This document shows positions 27,434-36,709 of a stretch of DNA of 64,000 nucleotides, in pieces. Below the pieces are notes generated by a model. It made no database searches and was not told where the DNA came from. It was given only the letters and a program-made list of their open reading frames with translations. The translations under genes and the position numbers were made by a program. The stretch comes from Thermodesulforhabdaceae bacterium (lineage in GTDB: Bacteria; Desulfobacterota; Syntrophobacteria; Syntrophobacterales; Thermodesulforhabdaceae). The DNA is taken from the NCBI GenBank assembly GCA_037482015.1, contig JBBFKT010000002.1, positions 124,001 to 188,000 of the forward strand. The letters are read 5' to 3'. Numbering within the stretch: position 1 is the stretch's first letter; every line of letters starts with the position of its first letter.

Positions 27434-30034
27434 TTATTCAGATGGCATCCTTGATATTTCGGTAACATCGTAGATCTGGCGAATAAAAGCTTGAGCAACA
27501 ATTTCTATCATCGCTTCGGATGACATAAGCATATCCATCTGGCGGGTAAATTGCAGAAGTCGACCTATTTGATCGAGGTTTTCTTCTATGACAGAAGCAT
27601 CGTATTTCTGAAGTCTTCCTTCAACCCGGTCTGCAATTACTTCAATGGAAAAATTGAGTAGTTTGAGAATACGGGCGATGGCTCGAGCTCGCCTGTTTCT
27701 ACGCACATCGTCAGCCGCCCCTCCTTTGAATGAGAAAGTTATATAATTTTTATTAATGGTTTGTCCGCAATAGCTATCCAGCAAGGCAAAATGATAGCCG
27801 ACTCGAGAGCTAAAATGCAGATATTTGTCTGATATTATCGCATAGCTTTTATCCCCGAAGCGATCGGCAAGGTAAGGATTGGAGAGCATCTGTTCACTGA
27901 GAACGGAAAGAAAACCTCCAAATTCAATAGGCTTTAAGGCAGGTTTGACAAAAGCTTCGTGCAACATGCCTCTGAGAAGAGCTCTAAAGGGAGCAGAAGC
28001 CACAGCTTCAACAGGGACTTTGTCATTTTTTATCATTTCCGTTATAAGTCCTCCCCCGAGGTCAATGACGTAGAGGTTTAGAGGAATGAGAGCATCGAGA
28101 CGATAGGCGGCTCCTTCTTCATCGCTGAGAGCATCACTCAATCTGAACATTTCACCGTAGGATTTTTCATGGACAAATCGCATTATGTCGTGCAGAGTTT
28201 TGCATTCTTTCGCACAGAAGTTGGGAGCCTGGGGATCTATGAGATTTAGAGGCACTATAAAACGAGAAAGTCTTTCAAGTGACCGATATACTGGAGTGCC
28301 TTTCATAGGAGCATATACTCTGGATGCTTCAGATATTATGCTCTTTATGTGGTCTGGGAGTTCGCCTTTGTAAACCCTACCCTGAAAAGTATCAACCGTT
28401 ATTGTTTCTCCTTGTGGAATGATCTTGGTTGCAATTTTTGTATCCAGGAGAGTTGGAATTTTAAATTCTCGAGCTACGGACGCCATATGCCCTGTTATGC
28501 TTCCGGCATCGGTTACTATAGCGCTTATGCGATCCATGACGATAACGAATTTAGGCGAGGAATGGTGAGCAATAAGAACAGCCCCCTCTGGTATTTTGTA
28601 AAGATCTTCATCGGATTGGACGTGGAAGGCTAAGCCGCTTCCTATGCCGGGACATGCTATCGCGCCATCTGATATAAGCACTGGGTAATCGTCAGGAATA
28701 ACTATGGCTGGCATCTTTATGGATGACTCTACAAGCCGCAACGGTCTTGCTTGAAGAAGAACTATTTCGTTATCTGGTGTAAGTGCCCATTCTATGTCTT
28801 GATGGCAACGATAATGGGATTCTAATTTAAGAGCATATTCAGCCAGAAGACGGATATGGGATTCCTTGAGGCATGGCGAGAGCCTGAGATTTTCTTCGAC
28901 AGCCGCTTCCTGTAAACCGCCACTTGGATCCAGAACCTGTTTTACAGGTTTACATGAAATGTTTATTTCTGAGATGGTGAAATCTCTCCTTACTTTGTAA
29001 GTATCCGGAGAGACAACGCCGTCTACCACGTAAGATCCAAGCCCCCAGGCAGCGTTTATGACAATTTCGTCCTTGTCAGGATTTGACGGGTCTCTTGAAT
29101 AACAGACACCACTTGCCACGGCAGGTATCATTTCAAGACATCCGACACTCATAGCACAATCTCTGTCATCTATTCCCATGTGATATCGATAAGCCATAGC
29201 TCTGGGAGTATAAAGGCTTGCAATAACGTAGCGGTAAGATCTAAGCAGGCGTTCTCGGGGCACATTTAAAAGGGAGACATATTGACCAGCAAAGGATATA
29301 TCCCCATCTTCTCCTATGGCGCTACTTCGCAAAGCAACATTTATATCTGAACCCACGACGCTGACGAGATCTTCGTAAGCTTCAAGAATGTCCTGGGACA
29401 ATTCGAAAGGTATTTTGGATGCTATAATTTTTGCCTGGATTGCTTCACTCGATTCTCCGATGGACTGAGGATCCTGGAAATCAGTTTCCATAAGGATTTT
29501 GTTTATCTCACTTCGTAGGTCGTTTGCATCCATGAAGAAATGGAAAGCGTTGACCGTAATTGCAAAACCACGAGGAATTGGCAACCCAAGTTTTGTAAGC
29601 ATTTCGCCCAGGTTTGCATTTTTACCTCCAACTTTTTCGATAAGTTCGTAAGAGATCTGATTGTAAGGAAGAATCCAGGGTCTTTCACGCCCAGTTTCCT
29701 GATGTTCTTCCAGAACTTCTCTGATATTATTTTGAACAGTCTGATGAACATCATAAAGTTCAGGATAATTTTTATTGGAAAGGTCGTTCAATCGGTCAAT
29801 CATTCTTAGGCTGTGGAAAATAGCCCGAGTAGCCATCGATCGGACATTTGCCATACTGAACACAATTTTACCTTGAAGCTTATCCTCGATTTCAGCAATA
29901 ACCTTTGCCATTTCCGCGTTGGAATCAAGAAGCTCCTTGAAGTGCTGATACTTTATGCGAAACTTTTCAGTGATATCAGCTCTTTTTTGCTTTGATTTTC
30001 GAAATATCCTGGTTATCCATGATCTCACAGACAT
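27434..30034 (-). CDS. PEP-synthase-like ATP-grasp/His-swivel protein with novel C-terminal domain (paralogue 1)
   Basis: The protein has 866 residues. Residues 20-115 are helical and unfamiliar. Residues 130-435 match the ATP-binding PPDK/PEP-synthase domain (VALRSSAIGEDGDISFAGQY; DIEWALTPDNEIVLLQARPL). Residues 455-555 are the phosphohistidine swivel with GHMASVAREFKIP, the catalytic His being H516. From about 575 on, the usual PEP/pyruvate TIM barrel is absent. An unknown domain of roughly 290 residues replaces it, carrying CKTLHDIMRFVHEKSYGEMF and FKGGAADDVRRNRRA. It can probably autophosphorylate the His but should not make PEP. A close paralogue lies at 32767, beyond a divergently transcribed histidine kinase and a receiver. 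Confidence 0.85.
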   Translation of the reverse strand: MSVRSWITRIFRKSKQKRADITEKFRIKYQHFKELLDSNAEMAKVIAEIEDKLQGKIVFSMANVRSMATRAIFHSLRMIDRLNDLSNKNYPELYDVHQTVQNNIREVLEEHQETGRERPWILPYNQISYELIEKVGGKNANLGEMLTKLGLPIPRGFAITVNAFHFFMDANDLRSEINKILMETDFQDPQSIGESSEAIQAKIIASKIPFELSQDILEAYEDLVSVVGSDINVALRSSAIGEDGDISFAGQYVSLLNVPRERLLRSYRYVIASLYTPRAMAYRYHMGIDDRDCAMSVGCLEMIPAVASGVCYSRDPSNPDKDEIVINAAWGLGSYVVDGVVSPDTYKVRRDFTISEINISCKPVKQVLDPSGGLQEAAVEENLRLSPCLKESHIRLLAEYALKLESHYRCHQDIEWALTPDNEIVLLQARPLRLVESSIKMPAIVIPDDYPVLISDGAIACPGIGSGLAFHVQSDEDLYKIPEGAVLIAHHSSPKFVIVMDRISAIVTDAGSITGHMASVAREFKIPTLLDTKIATKIIPQGETITVDTFQGRVYKGELPDHIKSIISEASRVYAPMKGTPVYRSLERLSRFIVPLNLIDPQAPNFCAKECKTLHDIMRFVHEKSYGEMFRLSDALSDEEGAAYRLDALIPLNLYVIDLGGGLITEMIKNDKVPVEAVASAPFRALLRGMLHEAFVKPALKPIEFGGFLSVLSEQMLSNPYLADRFGDKSYAIISDKYLHFSSRVGYHFALLDSYCGQTINKNYITFSFKGGAADDVRRNRRARAIARILKLLNFSIEVIADRVEGRLQKYDASVIEENLDQIGRLLQFTRQMDMLMSSEAMIEIVAQAFIRQIYDVTEISRMPSE

Positions 30035-30230
30035 TTTTTGTATTCCTTCTCAAAATTAAGCGATTAAAATATAAATGATCTTCAATTTTCTATCGCCTTA
30101 CCAGGGTGATAGTATTGATGTAATAGACAAACACTTTTCAGGCAAAAATTATACCCATAATATTGGCATCTGGAGATATAAAAAAAGAAAGGTTGAAACT
30201 GTAGAATTCATAGTAATCTCAGTCTGCAAG

Positions 30231-30247
30231 TTTTACACGGTGTAAAA
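30231..30247. promoter_or_regulatory. Palindromic candidate operator upstream of the histidine kinase
   Basis: TTTTACAC-G-GTGTAAAA is a perfect 17-base inverted repeat in the 275-base (to the longest ORF start) divergent intergenic region between the first PEP-synthase-like gene and the membrane histidine kinase. It lies nearer the kinase. The symmetric layout suits a dimeric transcription factor. A related palindrome with TTTACA/TGTAAA half-sites and one base less spacing is at 40427-40442. The regulator is unknown. Confidence 0.4.
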
Positions 30248-30390
30248 ATATCAGACACACAGGGGGATAACCCTACCGAAAGAACCTATGGAAAGAGCAA
30301 GTTAAAATTATGAGATTTCGTGATGGCATAAGTATTGCTGAAGAAAAGGCATGGTATCCCTATGGTTTTGTAAAACGGGCAGGAGAGGGC

Positions 30391-32304
30391 ATGCACGAAC
30401 CGAGACACTACATCCAATTGAGAAATAGAATATTTCTGATTACGGTTTGCACGTCGCTTATTCCAATTGCTTTGGTTGCAATTATAAGCGGCTATCAATT
30501 TCACACGGCATATAAGTCTAAGACTTTAGCATACCTTTCAGAATATGTTCAGAAACACGCTCAAAACATAGATGCTTTTCTGGCTAATAATGTTGAAGCT
30601 GTAAAAATAATTGCTCAATCAAATAATATTGAACAACTAGGTAATCCTGATCATCTTAACAATCTCTTAAGGATCTTACAATCCACCAAAGAAGGAACGT
30701 TTGTCGATCTGGGGTTTATTAGAGATGATGGGTTTCAGATTTCCTACGCTGGTCCTTTTAAGTTTGGAATGGCGTTTTATGGAAGTTCCAAATGGTTTCA
30801 GCAAGCTCTTCAAAATTCCTATTATATCAGCGATGTATTTCTCGGTCTCAGAGGAATTCCCCATTTTGCTACAACGGTCAGGATAGAGGAGAAGGGCAGA
30901 TTTTGGGTCCTTAGAGCTACAATTGACTTTGCTACTTTCACAAAAGTTGTTGAAAACCTCAGGTTTGGAGAAACGGGGGAAGCTTTCATTTTGAATTATG
31001 ATGGTGAACTCCAAACTTCTATAAACCGCCCCTATCCTCGAGACCTTCTTCAGTCGATAATCAAAGTTGTTTTGTCAGGTCCGGCTACAATAATTGATGA
31101 ACACTATCTGGATATTCCGGTAGCTAGAGACATTGTCCGAGAAGATGTAACTATGGTGCAAGATGGCTCACTTGTGAGGCTTTTTACCAAAAAGACTTTT
31201 GATGGAAAAAATATGATCTATGTAGCTGTTCCCCTTAAAACGGCTCGATGGATTCTGATTTATACTCAGTGGGATCAAGAAGTTTTTAAGGAAATTATCA
31301 AAGCCAGAGTAGCAGTCATTGCTGTTAGTGTTTTGTGTAGTATTGCCTTTGCCATTCTTAGCTGGCGATTCGCAAACCATTTTGTAGAGCGAATCAAAGA
31401 AGTCGATAGAGAAAAAGACATTATGAACGAACAGATCATTGAGGCAGGGAAATTAGCTTCTCTTGGCGAACTGGCTGCAGGTATTGCCCACGAAATAAAC
31501 AATCCTGTGGCTATAATGGTTGAGGAAGCCGGATGGATTGAGGACTGTCTCAAGGACCTGCCAGATCAAAACTCGGAAATCTACGAAGAGATCGCCAGAT
31601 CCGCTAAACAGATAAAAATTCAGGGTTCTCGTTGTAAAGAGATCACCTACAAACTTTTAACCTTTGCCCGACGAACGGATTCAGGGGAAAAGCGAGTTTC
31701 ACTAAACGATCTACTAAAAGAATTGGCGCCACTTTGTGAGCAGCGTGCACGTTATGCCAGAGTTAAAGTAGAACTGAAACTCGAAAGAAGTCTTCCCGAT
31801 GTTGCTCTGTCTGCAACGGAAATGCAGCAAGTTATATTCAATCTAGTCAACAATGCTATTGACGCCATGGAAGTTCAGGGGGGCGGTGTTCTTACTATGT
31901 CCACAAAATTGGTTAATGATTGGGTCGTATTGGAGGTCTCCGACACGGGGCCAGGCATTCCCAAGTCGATTTTTCCTCGTATATTTGAACCTTTCTTTAC
32001 CACAAAACCGGTTGGTAAAGGCACTGGTCTCGGGCTGCCTATCTGCTACGGAATTATAAAAAAAGCGGGGGGAAATATTGAGGTTGAAAGCGAACTCGGA
32101 AGGGGAACAACCTTCAGAGTATGGTTGCCTCCAGTGGAAACCCCAACAAAGCTTATAGTCGGCGCCCTTCCTGAAATCGTAGTCCTAACCGGTGATAGGA
32201 GTTCATCCCCAAAAGAGCATGTGGAACAACTTCTAGAGAATCAGAATGATGAAGTGGCTGGAGAAAAAGCATCCGCACCGAATAAACGATCATCCAAACT
32301 GTAG
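30391..32304 (+). CDS. Membrane sensor histidine kinase
   Basis: The start at 30391 has AGGAG five bases upstream. An ATG at 30310 would add 27 residues without a good ribosome site. In the longer numbering, membrane segments are at 39-61 and 336-357, flanking a periplasmic dCache-like sensor of about 270 residues. The H-box GIAHEINNPVA has the phosphorylated H394. N, G1 and G2 boxes are intact (VNNAIDAM; VSDTGPGIP; GKGTGLGLPI). The class resembles NtrB-like kinases. It lies upstream of a single-domain receiver and between the two PEP-synthase paralogues, with which it probably works. The ligand is unknown. Confidence 0.92.
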   Translation: MHEPRHYIQLRNRIFLITVCTSLIPIALVAIISGYQFHTAYKSKTLAYLSEYVQKHAQNIDAFLANNVEAVKIIAQSNNIEQLGNPDHLNNLLRILQSTKEGTFVDLGFIRDDGFQISYAGPFKFGMAFYGSSKWFQQALQNSYYISDVFLGLRGIPHFATTVRIEEKGRFWVLRATIDFATFTKVVENLRFGETGEAFILNYDGELQTSINRPYPRDLLQSIIKVVLSGPATIIDEHYLDIPVARDIVREDVTMVQDGSLVRLFTKKTFDGKNMIYVAVPLKTARWILIYTQWDQEVFKEIIKARVAVIAVSVLCSIAFAILSWRFANHFVERIKEVDREKDIMNEQIIEAGKLASLGELAAGIAHEINNPVAIMVEEAGWIEDCLKDLPDQNSEIYEEIARSAKQIKIQGSRCKEITYKLLTFARRTDSGEKRVSLNDLLKELAPLCEQRARYARVKVELKLERSLPDVALSATEMQQVIFNLVNNAIDAMEVQGGGVLTMSTKLVNDWVVLEVSDTGPGIPKSIFPRIFEPFFTTKPVGKGTGLGLPICYGIIKKAGGNIEVESELGRGTTFRVWLPPVETPTKLIVGALPEIVVLTGDRSSSPKEHVEQLLENQNDEVAGEKASAPNKRSSKL

Positions 32305-32331
32305 ACATGGTTAGCCAAAGGAGAAGACCTG

Positions 32332-32736
32332 ATGCAGCCCTTCGAAAAAACCGAAAAGATGGCACCCCTCAAACTTCTTATTGTGGACGATGAAGTAGCT
32401 TATGTCGATGTGCTTCGAAGAAGAATGGAAAAACGCAACCTTAAGGTTGAAGCGGCCCATAGTGGGGCAGAAGCTATTAGAAAATTAAGAGGAGATTTCT
32501 TTGATATAGCCATCATCGATCTTAAGATGGAAGACATGGATGGTCTGGAAGTGCTTAAGATTTTCAAAAAAATGGATCCCGACATGCCTGTCATCATCGT
32601 AACCGGACATGGTTCAGAACAAGCTGCGAGGGACGGTATAGCCCATGGTGCCTATGACTACCTAATGAAGCCTTGTGATTTCGAAATTTTGATGGAAAAG
32701 ATACAAGAAGCTGCAAGAGCCAGACAATCCGACTAA
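32332..32736 (+). CDS. Stand-alone response regulator receiver
   Basis: The protein has 134 residues and consists only of a CheY-like receiver. The acidic pair is D19-D20 (LLIVDDE), the phosphoacceptor D63 in IIDLKMEDMDG, the Thr in VIIVTGHGSE and the lysine in YLMKPCDFE. There is no DNA-binding or enzymatic output domain, so it acts by protein contact or as a relay intermediate. AGGAG precedes the start. It sits between the membrane histidine kinase and the second PEP-synthase-like gene, making one of these a likely partner. Confidence 0.93.
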   Translation: MQPFEKTEKMAPLKLLIVDDEVAYVDVLRRRMEKRNLKVEAAHSGAEAIRKLRGDFFDIAIIDLKMEDMDGLEVLKIFKKMDPDMPVIIVTGHGSEQAARDGIAHGAYDYLMKPCDFEILMEKIQEAARARQSD

Positions 32737-32766
32737 GTTAACAAAAATAACTGGTAAGGGGTTGCT

Positions 32767-35397
32767 GTGGAATTTCTAAAAAAGCTGTTCAATAATTTTC
32801 GCAAACAGGAAAAACATCATCATAGCCCAGAAGAACTTAGACTTATTTTTCAAAATAGATACCATAATTTTAAGCTTCTTTTAGGAGCAAACAATAGAGC
32901 TCTAGAAATAATGACCGAAATTGAGGAGATGCTGAGAGGCGACAAGCCCTTCGGGATGACTTTTATCCGCTCTCGTGTAACTAGAGTAAGTGCAAACGTG
33001 TTTCAAATGATTCAATATCTCAACGAACTCTCCTCTAGAAGATACGAAAAACTCTATCCCAAATTCCGCGAGATCGAAAAATCCATTAGTCAACTTATAG
33101 AACCCAAAATAACTCTTACTGGCGCACCACTCGTAATGCCCCTGGACTACATAAGTCGCGACTCTTCTGACCTTGTTGGTTCAAAAATGGCTAATTTAGG
33201 TGAACTTAAACACGTTCTGGGGCTTAATGTGCCCGATGGATTCGCTATTACAGTAGAAGCTTACCGAAAATTCTTAATTGAGACGGATCTATTTTCCGAA
33301 ATAAACCGTTTACTTCAAAAAACAGTAACCGAAGACATAAGTGATTTTTTTGCTTTGAGCTCAGCAATACAGCAACTTATTGTTAATACTCCCATTCCCG
33401 ATGATCTCGAAGAGGCTATAATATGCCAAATAGATGAATTGCTTCAAAAACATGGATCTTCTGTAACTTTTGCCATTAGAAGTAGTGCTCTTGGCGAAGA
33501 CTTCCTAGGCCATTCCTTTGCGGGTCAGTATAGATCAATTCTTAATGTTCACCCCGATCATGTGATTCAAGCATACAAAGAAGTTGTTGCCAGCATGTAT
33601 GGTCTTCCAGCTATGACTTATCGTTTTCGCCACGGAATTCGAGATGAAGATATAGCCATGAGCGTAGGATGTCTTGTGATGATCGATCCAGTGGCATCAG
33701 GTGTGGTTTATACCAGAAATCCCATAAGTCCCGATGAAGAAAGCCTCTTGGTCCACTCTGTTTGGGGATTACCCAAGCCTGTGGTCGATGGTTCTCTGGA
33801 TCCGGACATCTTTATCATTTCCCGGCATGAACCATTTGATTTGCTCACTCAAAACATAGCCATTAAGGATGTTGCTTTTATTCCTCTTGAGGAGGAAGGA
33901 GTTGTTCGAGCGGAAATGCCGCCTCACCAATGGGAAATGCCATCCCTTACAGAGTCACAACTCAAACTCCTTGCCAGTATTGTTATCAGTATAGAACGTC
34001 ATTACGGAGTGCCCCAAGATATTGAATGGGCTTTAACATCACATGATCGGTTTGTGATTCTTCAAACCCGCCCTCTAAACCTTCAATTGCCAAAGCCTTC
34101 AGAAGAAAGATTAAAAATTTTGGAGCCTTCGCCTGCCGAGGAGGTTATTCTTAAAGGTGGAGTAACGGCGAGCCCTGGTGTAGCTTCTGGTAAAGTGTTT
34201 GTTATCAAACGAGATGCCGATGCTCTCAGGTTTCCAGAAGGATCTGTGCTGGTTACAGAACTCGCTCTTCCTAGATGGGCATCTCTTCTAGGACGTGCCT
34301 CTGCTGTTGTTACGGAGGTTGGGAATGTTGCCGGACATCTTGCTAACGTGGCGAGAGAATTTAAGATTCCAGCTATATTTGGTCTTAGCGGTGCTACTAG
34401 ATCACTTAAAGAAGGTGATGAAATTACCGTAGATGCTAACAGAAGGCTTATTCTTAAAGGACTTAACGCTGTGCCTTCACAAGATCTCAACCAGGCGGAT
34501 CTAATAATGGTTGACACTCCGGTATACAAGACCCTTTACGAGACATCACGATTCATAGTTCCTTTGCATCTTCTAGATCCGGATTCTATCGATTTCAAAC
34601 CAGAAAAGTGCAAAACTTACCACGACATTACTCGCTTCTGCCACGAAATGTCCGTAAGAGAAATGTTTCGATTCGGCAGAGAGTTTAAATTTGCGGAGAA
34701 AGCAGCTAAACGACTCATAAGTGAAAGAAAAATGCAGTTTTGGATCCTAGATCTTGACGATGGTTTTCATCCGGGGACGGTTTCTCCGGAAGATAAATAC
34801 GTGCGTATTGAAGATATAGCTTCCATACCGATGAAAGCTCTGTGGGAAGGTATGATGGCTGTGCCATGGAGTGGTCCTCCACCTATAGAAACCAAAGGGT
34901 TTTTGTCCGTATTGGCAGAATCCACTCTGAATCCTAATCTGGATCCGGCCGTCTCCTCTTCAATGGCAGTAAAAAACTATTTCATGATCTCGCGAAACTT
35001 CTGTTCTCTTCAGTCCCGCTTTGGTTACCACTTCTCGGAAGTTGAAGCTCTGGTTAGCGAAAGGACCAGAGAAAACTATGTTAGCTTTCATTTCAAAGGT
35101 GGAGCTGCCAGTATAGACCGACGAATCCTTCGAGCAAAATTTATAGCCTTGCTCCTCGATCTATGGATGTTCCGTTGTACCTTAAATGGAGACGCTCTTT
35201 CTGCAAGAATAGAAGGTAGAAATGTCGAAGAGATGAAAGACGTTCTGCGATTGATCGGGTACATCATTATTCATACTCGCCAGCTAGACATGGTCATGAC
35301 GGATCCTCAATCGGTCGCTTATTACCGGGAAAAGATGCTCGCCGACATCCGGAAACTTTGCAAGGTCTTTTTGCCGGACATAGAGGGGGTTGAGTAA
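32767..35397 (+). CDS. PEP-synthase-like ATP-grasp/His-swivel protein with novel C-terminal domain (paralogue 2)
   Basis: The protein has 876 residues and starts at a GTG with AAGGGG upstream. It has the same plan as the divergently encoded paralogue. Residues 20-115 are helical. Residues 125-440 are the PPDK/PEP-synthase ATP-binding domain (FAIRSSALGEDFLGHSFAGQ). The swivel at 465-560 carries H524 in GHLANVAREFKIP. The same unfamiliar C-terminal domain lies from about 590, with CKTYHDITRFCHEMSVREMF and NYVSFHFKGGAASIDRR. The PEP/pyruvate barrel is absent. It lies directly after the receiver gene and before a soluble histidine kinase. A phosphoryl-transfer role toward an unknown acceptor is inferred; ordinary PEP synthase is unlikely. 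Confidence 0.85.
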   Translation: MEFLKKLFNNFRKQEKHHHSPEELRLIFQNRYHNFKLLLGANNRALEIMTEIEEMLRGDKPFGMTFIRSRVTRVSANVFQMIQYLNELSSRRYEKLYPKFREIEKSISQLIEPKITLTGAPLVMPLDYISRDSSDLVGSKMANLGELKHVLGLNVPDGFAITVEAYRKFLIETDLFSEINRLLQKTVTEDISDFFALSSAIQQLIVNTPIPDDLEEAIICQIDELLQKHGSSVTFAIRSSALGEDFLGHSFAGQYRSILNVHPDHVIQAYKEVVASMYGLPAMTYRFRHGIRDEDIAMSVGCLVMIDPVASGVVYTRNPISPDEESLLVHSVWGLPKPVVDGSLDPDIFIISRHEPFDLLTQNIAIKDVAFIPLEEEGVVRAEMPPHQWEMPSLTESQLKLLASIVISIERHYGVPQDIEWALTSHDRFVILQTRPLNLQLPKPSEERLKILEPSPAEEVILKGGVTASPGVASGKVFVIKRDADALRFPEGSVLVTELALPRWASLLGRASAVVTEVGNVAGHLANVAREFKIPAIFGLSGATRSLKEGDEITVDANRRLILKGLNAVPSQDLNQADLIMVDTPVYKTLYETSRFIVPLHLLDPDSIDFKPEKCKTYHDITRFCHEMSVREMFRFGREFKFAEKAAKRLISERKMQFWILDLDDGFHPGTVSPEDKYVRIEDIASIPMKALWEGMMAVPWSGPPPIETKGFLSVLAESTLNPNLDPAVSSSMAVKNYFMISRNFCSLQSRFGYHFSEVEALVSERTRENYVSFHFKGGAASIDRRILRAKFIALLLDLWMFRCTLNGDALSARIEGRNVEEMKDVLRLIGYIIIHTRQLDMVMTDPQSVAYYREKMLADIRKLCKVFLPDIEGVE

Positions 35398-35418
35398 TAG
35401 TTAAATGGAGGAGTAGAA

Positions 35419-36669
35419 GTGGCCAAAAATCAAGTTACGCTTTTGTTCGACCAAATGGTGGAGGAGGATAAAAGTTTCAGCCGTCTTATCGCTCTTAGCG
35501 ATTTCCTTTCTCAACCGAAAACTCTTCGAGAGTTACTAGATGGCAGTCTCCAGGTTATCCTTCGAGAATTTGATCTAGATGCAGGACGAATATACCTCTT
35601 CGACTCAGTCAGTGGCGACTTCTGCCTTATTACCCATTACGGACTTGATGTTTCGGGGCTTGAGCGAGTCAAGATAGGACAGGGTTTTACAGGGAAAGCG
35701 GCCGAACTCCGTTCCTTTATTGCCTACAGAGTGGAAGACCTTGAAGACAGGGTCAGATCCCAATTTCTTCAGAGCAAGGGACTTAAAATTGTTTATTGTG
35801 TTCCCTTCGTCGTTCTTGGAAAAGTCGAAGGGGTTATGAATCTTGGTTCAACAAAAGACATAATGCTTTCAGTTCAGGATATGAAAACCCTTTTTATTAT
35901 GGGACATCAAATAGGACTCGTTGTGGCCTATGCACGACTTAATGAAGTTCTCAATGAAAGAATCAATCTTTTAGAAAGTAGGAAAGAAACCATAAAATTT
36001 TTTGCCTATTCCATAAGTCACGACCTCAAAAGCCCTGCTGTAGGACTCTACGGTCTAACCAAAAGACTGGTTGAAAAATACGGCGATGGGCTTGCCGAAA
36101 AAGGAAAGCTTTACTGTCGTCAGATTATGAAAGCAGCAGAAGAGATTGTTAATCTTGTGGAATGTATCAACGGTTACATTTCTGCCAGAGAATCCATTGA
36201 AGAGCCCCAGAATTTCCCTCTCTCCGATATTATTGAAAGCATTAAATCGGAATTCAAGAGCAGGCTGGAAAACCAAAATGTCACACTTGAGGTTCAAAAC
36301 AATCTTCCTGTAATTCGCGGCTATCCTCACCTACTTCTTAGAGCCATGAGAAATCTCGTGGATAATGCTCTTAAACACGGAGGCCAGATGTTATCTCACA
36401 TAAAAATCGAAGTAGAAGAAAAACCAGATTTTTGGGTCATAGCTGTTCACGATAACGGAAGCGGCATTCCCTCACATATGCTTGAAACTATATTTGATCC
36501 ATTTAGAAGGGGGAAAACCAAAGCGGAAGGCTCTGGACTTGGACTTGCTATCATTTCCGAGGTGGCAAAAAAACACGGAGGTAAAGCGTGGGTTGAATCC
36601 TTTCCAGAAAAACGCGACACAACTTTTTACATTTCTATCAGCCGCTGCTGTATGAAAAGGATAATCTAA
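35419..36669 (+). CDS. GAF-domain soluble histidine kinase
   Basis: The protein has 416 residues and starts at a GTG with GGAGG upstream. There are no membrane segments. A GAF sensor domain covers about residues 25-175 and is followed by a coiled linker. The dimerisation H-box is YSISHDLKSPAVGLYG with H201, and the ATPase domain has N (DNALKHGG), G1 (DNGSGIP) and G2 (GSGLGLAI) boxes. The GAF ligand is unknown. There is no receiver in the protein; the stand-alone receiver two genes upstream could be its partner. It follows the second PEP-synthase paralogue by 21 bases and precedes the CoA-ligase/GNAT gene. Confidence 0.92.
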   Translation: MAKNQVTLLFDQMVEEDKSFSRLIALSDFLSQPKTLRELLDGSLQVILREFDLDAGRIYLFDSVSGDFCLITHYGLDVSGLERVKIGQGFTGKAAELRSFIAYRVEDLEDRVRSQFLQSKGLKIVYCVPFVVLGKVEGVMNLGSTKDIMLSVQDMKTLFIMGHQIGLVVAYARLNEVLNERINLLESRKETIKFFAYSISHDLKSPAVGLYGLTKRLVEKYGDGLAEKGKLYCRQIMKAAEEIVNLVECINGYISARESIEEPQNFPLSDIIESIKSEFKSRLENQNVTLEVQNNLPVIRGYPHLLLRAMRNLVDNALKHGGQMLSHIKIEVEEKPDFWVIAVHDNGSGIPSHMLETIFDPFRRGKTKAEGSGLGLAIISEVAKKHGGKAWVESFPEKRDTTFYISISRCCMKRII

Positions 36670-36709
36670 AGGATTTCTTACACAACGAAAATCCTGGAGG
36701 TCATAAGAC

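Noticed and set aside
27434-30034. Calling either large paralogue phosphoenolpyruvate synthase (ppsA)
   Set aside because: The ATP-binding and swivel domains match but the PEP/pyruvate-binding TIM barrel is not visible, so PEP formation is not supported.
30155-30185. Possible sigma-54 promoter (TTGGCATCTGGAG) upstream of the membrane kinase
   Set aside because: The GC element at the proper spacing is missing; only the GG-like half is present.
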